From Candidatus Cloacimonadota bacterium (GTDB taxonomy: Bacteria; Cloacimonadota; Cloacimonadia; Cloacimonadales; WRIO01), in assembly GCA_017998585.1 (NCBI GenBank), contig JAGOCT010000087.1:1-7124 (forward strand): a stretch of DNA of 7,124 nt, written 5' to 3'. Below are positions 6,991 to 7,124 of the stretch, one piece after another. Below the pieces are notes generated by a model. The model did no database searches. It had not been told where the DNA came from and saw nothing but the letters and a program-made list of their open reading frames with translations. The translations under genes and the position numbers were made by a program. The stretch's first letter is position 1. Each line of letters opens with the position of its first letter.

Positions 6991-7124
6991 ACAAGTTTTA
7001 TCTTTAATTAAACAGATTTATGTATTACACTCCTATTTATTTGAGAAATGGACTTGTAATCAGATTGTTTCAATATAGTATTTTAATAGTTTTCTACAGG
7101 ACAGATAAGAGTTTCATATGATAT
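6991..7124. other. Non-coding tail, no gene recognised
   Basis: This AT-rich end of the window holds no recognisable reading frame, RNA gene or strong promoter. It includes the 10-base palindrome TTTAATTAAA (7003-7012). An ATG at 7118 with a weak AAGAG (7107-7111) six bases upstream could be the start of a further + strand gene, but only two codons are inside the window. Confidence 0.4.

Noticed and set aside
7003..7012. Palindrome TTTAATTAAA in the tail
   Set aside because: A 10-base all-AT palindrome is unremarkable in this composition and has no context linking it to a gene.

Overview
The window is AT-rich DNA with four genes, all on the + strand: the 3' part of a hybrid chemotaxis kinase (cheA), a 10-TM drug/metabolite transporter of the EamA family, a butyrate kinase (buk), and a 959-residue secreted M28 metallopeptidase with a C-terminal sorting domain. 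No tRNA, rRNA, CRISPR array, insertion sequence or phage gene was seen. No gene-free stretch exceeds about 205 bases.

Organism: the peptidase ends in a module of the NYPNPFNP type (FlgD-like Ig / type IX secretion 'type A' sorting domain). This is a hallmark of the Fibrobacteres-Chlorobi-Bacteroidetes (FCB) superphylum and its relatives. The genes also have clear Shine-Dalgarno sites, and buk has a classical TTGACA-17-TATTAT promoter; Bacteroidota proper usually lack both. With amino-acid-fermenter style genes (secreted peptidase, butyrate kinase) and low GC, a Cloacimonadota-like or other non-Bacteroidota FCB lineage is my best guess. This is inference, not proof.

Layout: cheA (2-1621, 5' end outside the window) ends at a strong intrinsic terminator. 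The transporter (1774-2658) follows; no terminator is visible after it. buk (2862-3935) has its own promoter and terminator. The peptidase (4053-6932) also ends at a strong terminator, followed by about 140 bases with no recognisable gene. Three of the four genes end in intrinsic hairpins, so they look like mostly independent transcription units rather than one operon.

Function: a plausible but inferential theme is a motile or surface-sensing heterotrophic fermenter. The peptidase would release amino acids from extracellular peptides, and butyrate (or branched-chain acyl) kinase would yield ATP from acyl-phosphates formed during their fermentation. The transporter's substrate is unknown. I found no convincing previously undescribed system. 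The most distinctive items are the multidomain peptidase with an unassigned alpha/beta-like module and the CheA with two CheW-like domains plus a receiver.
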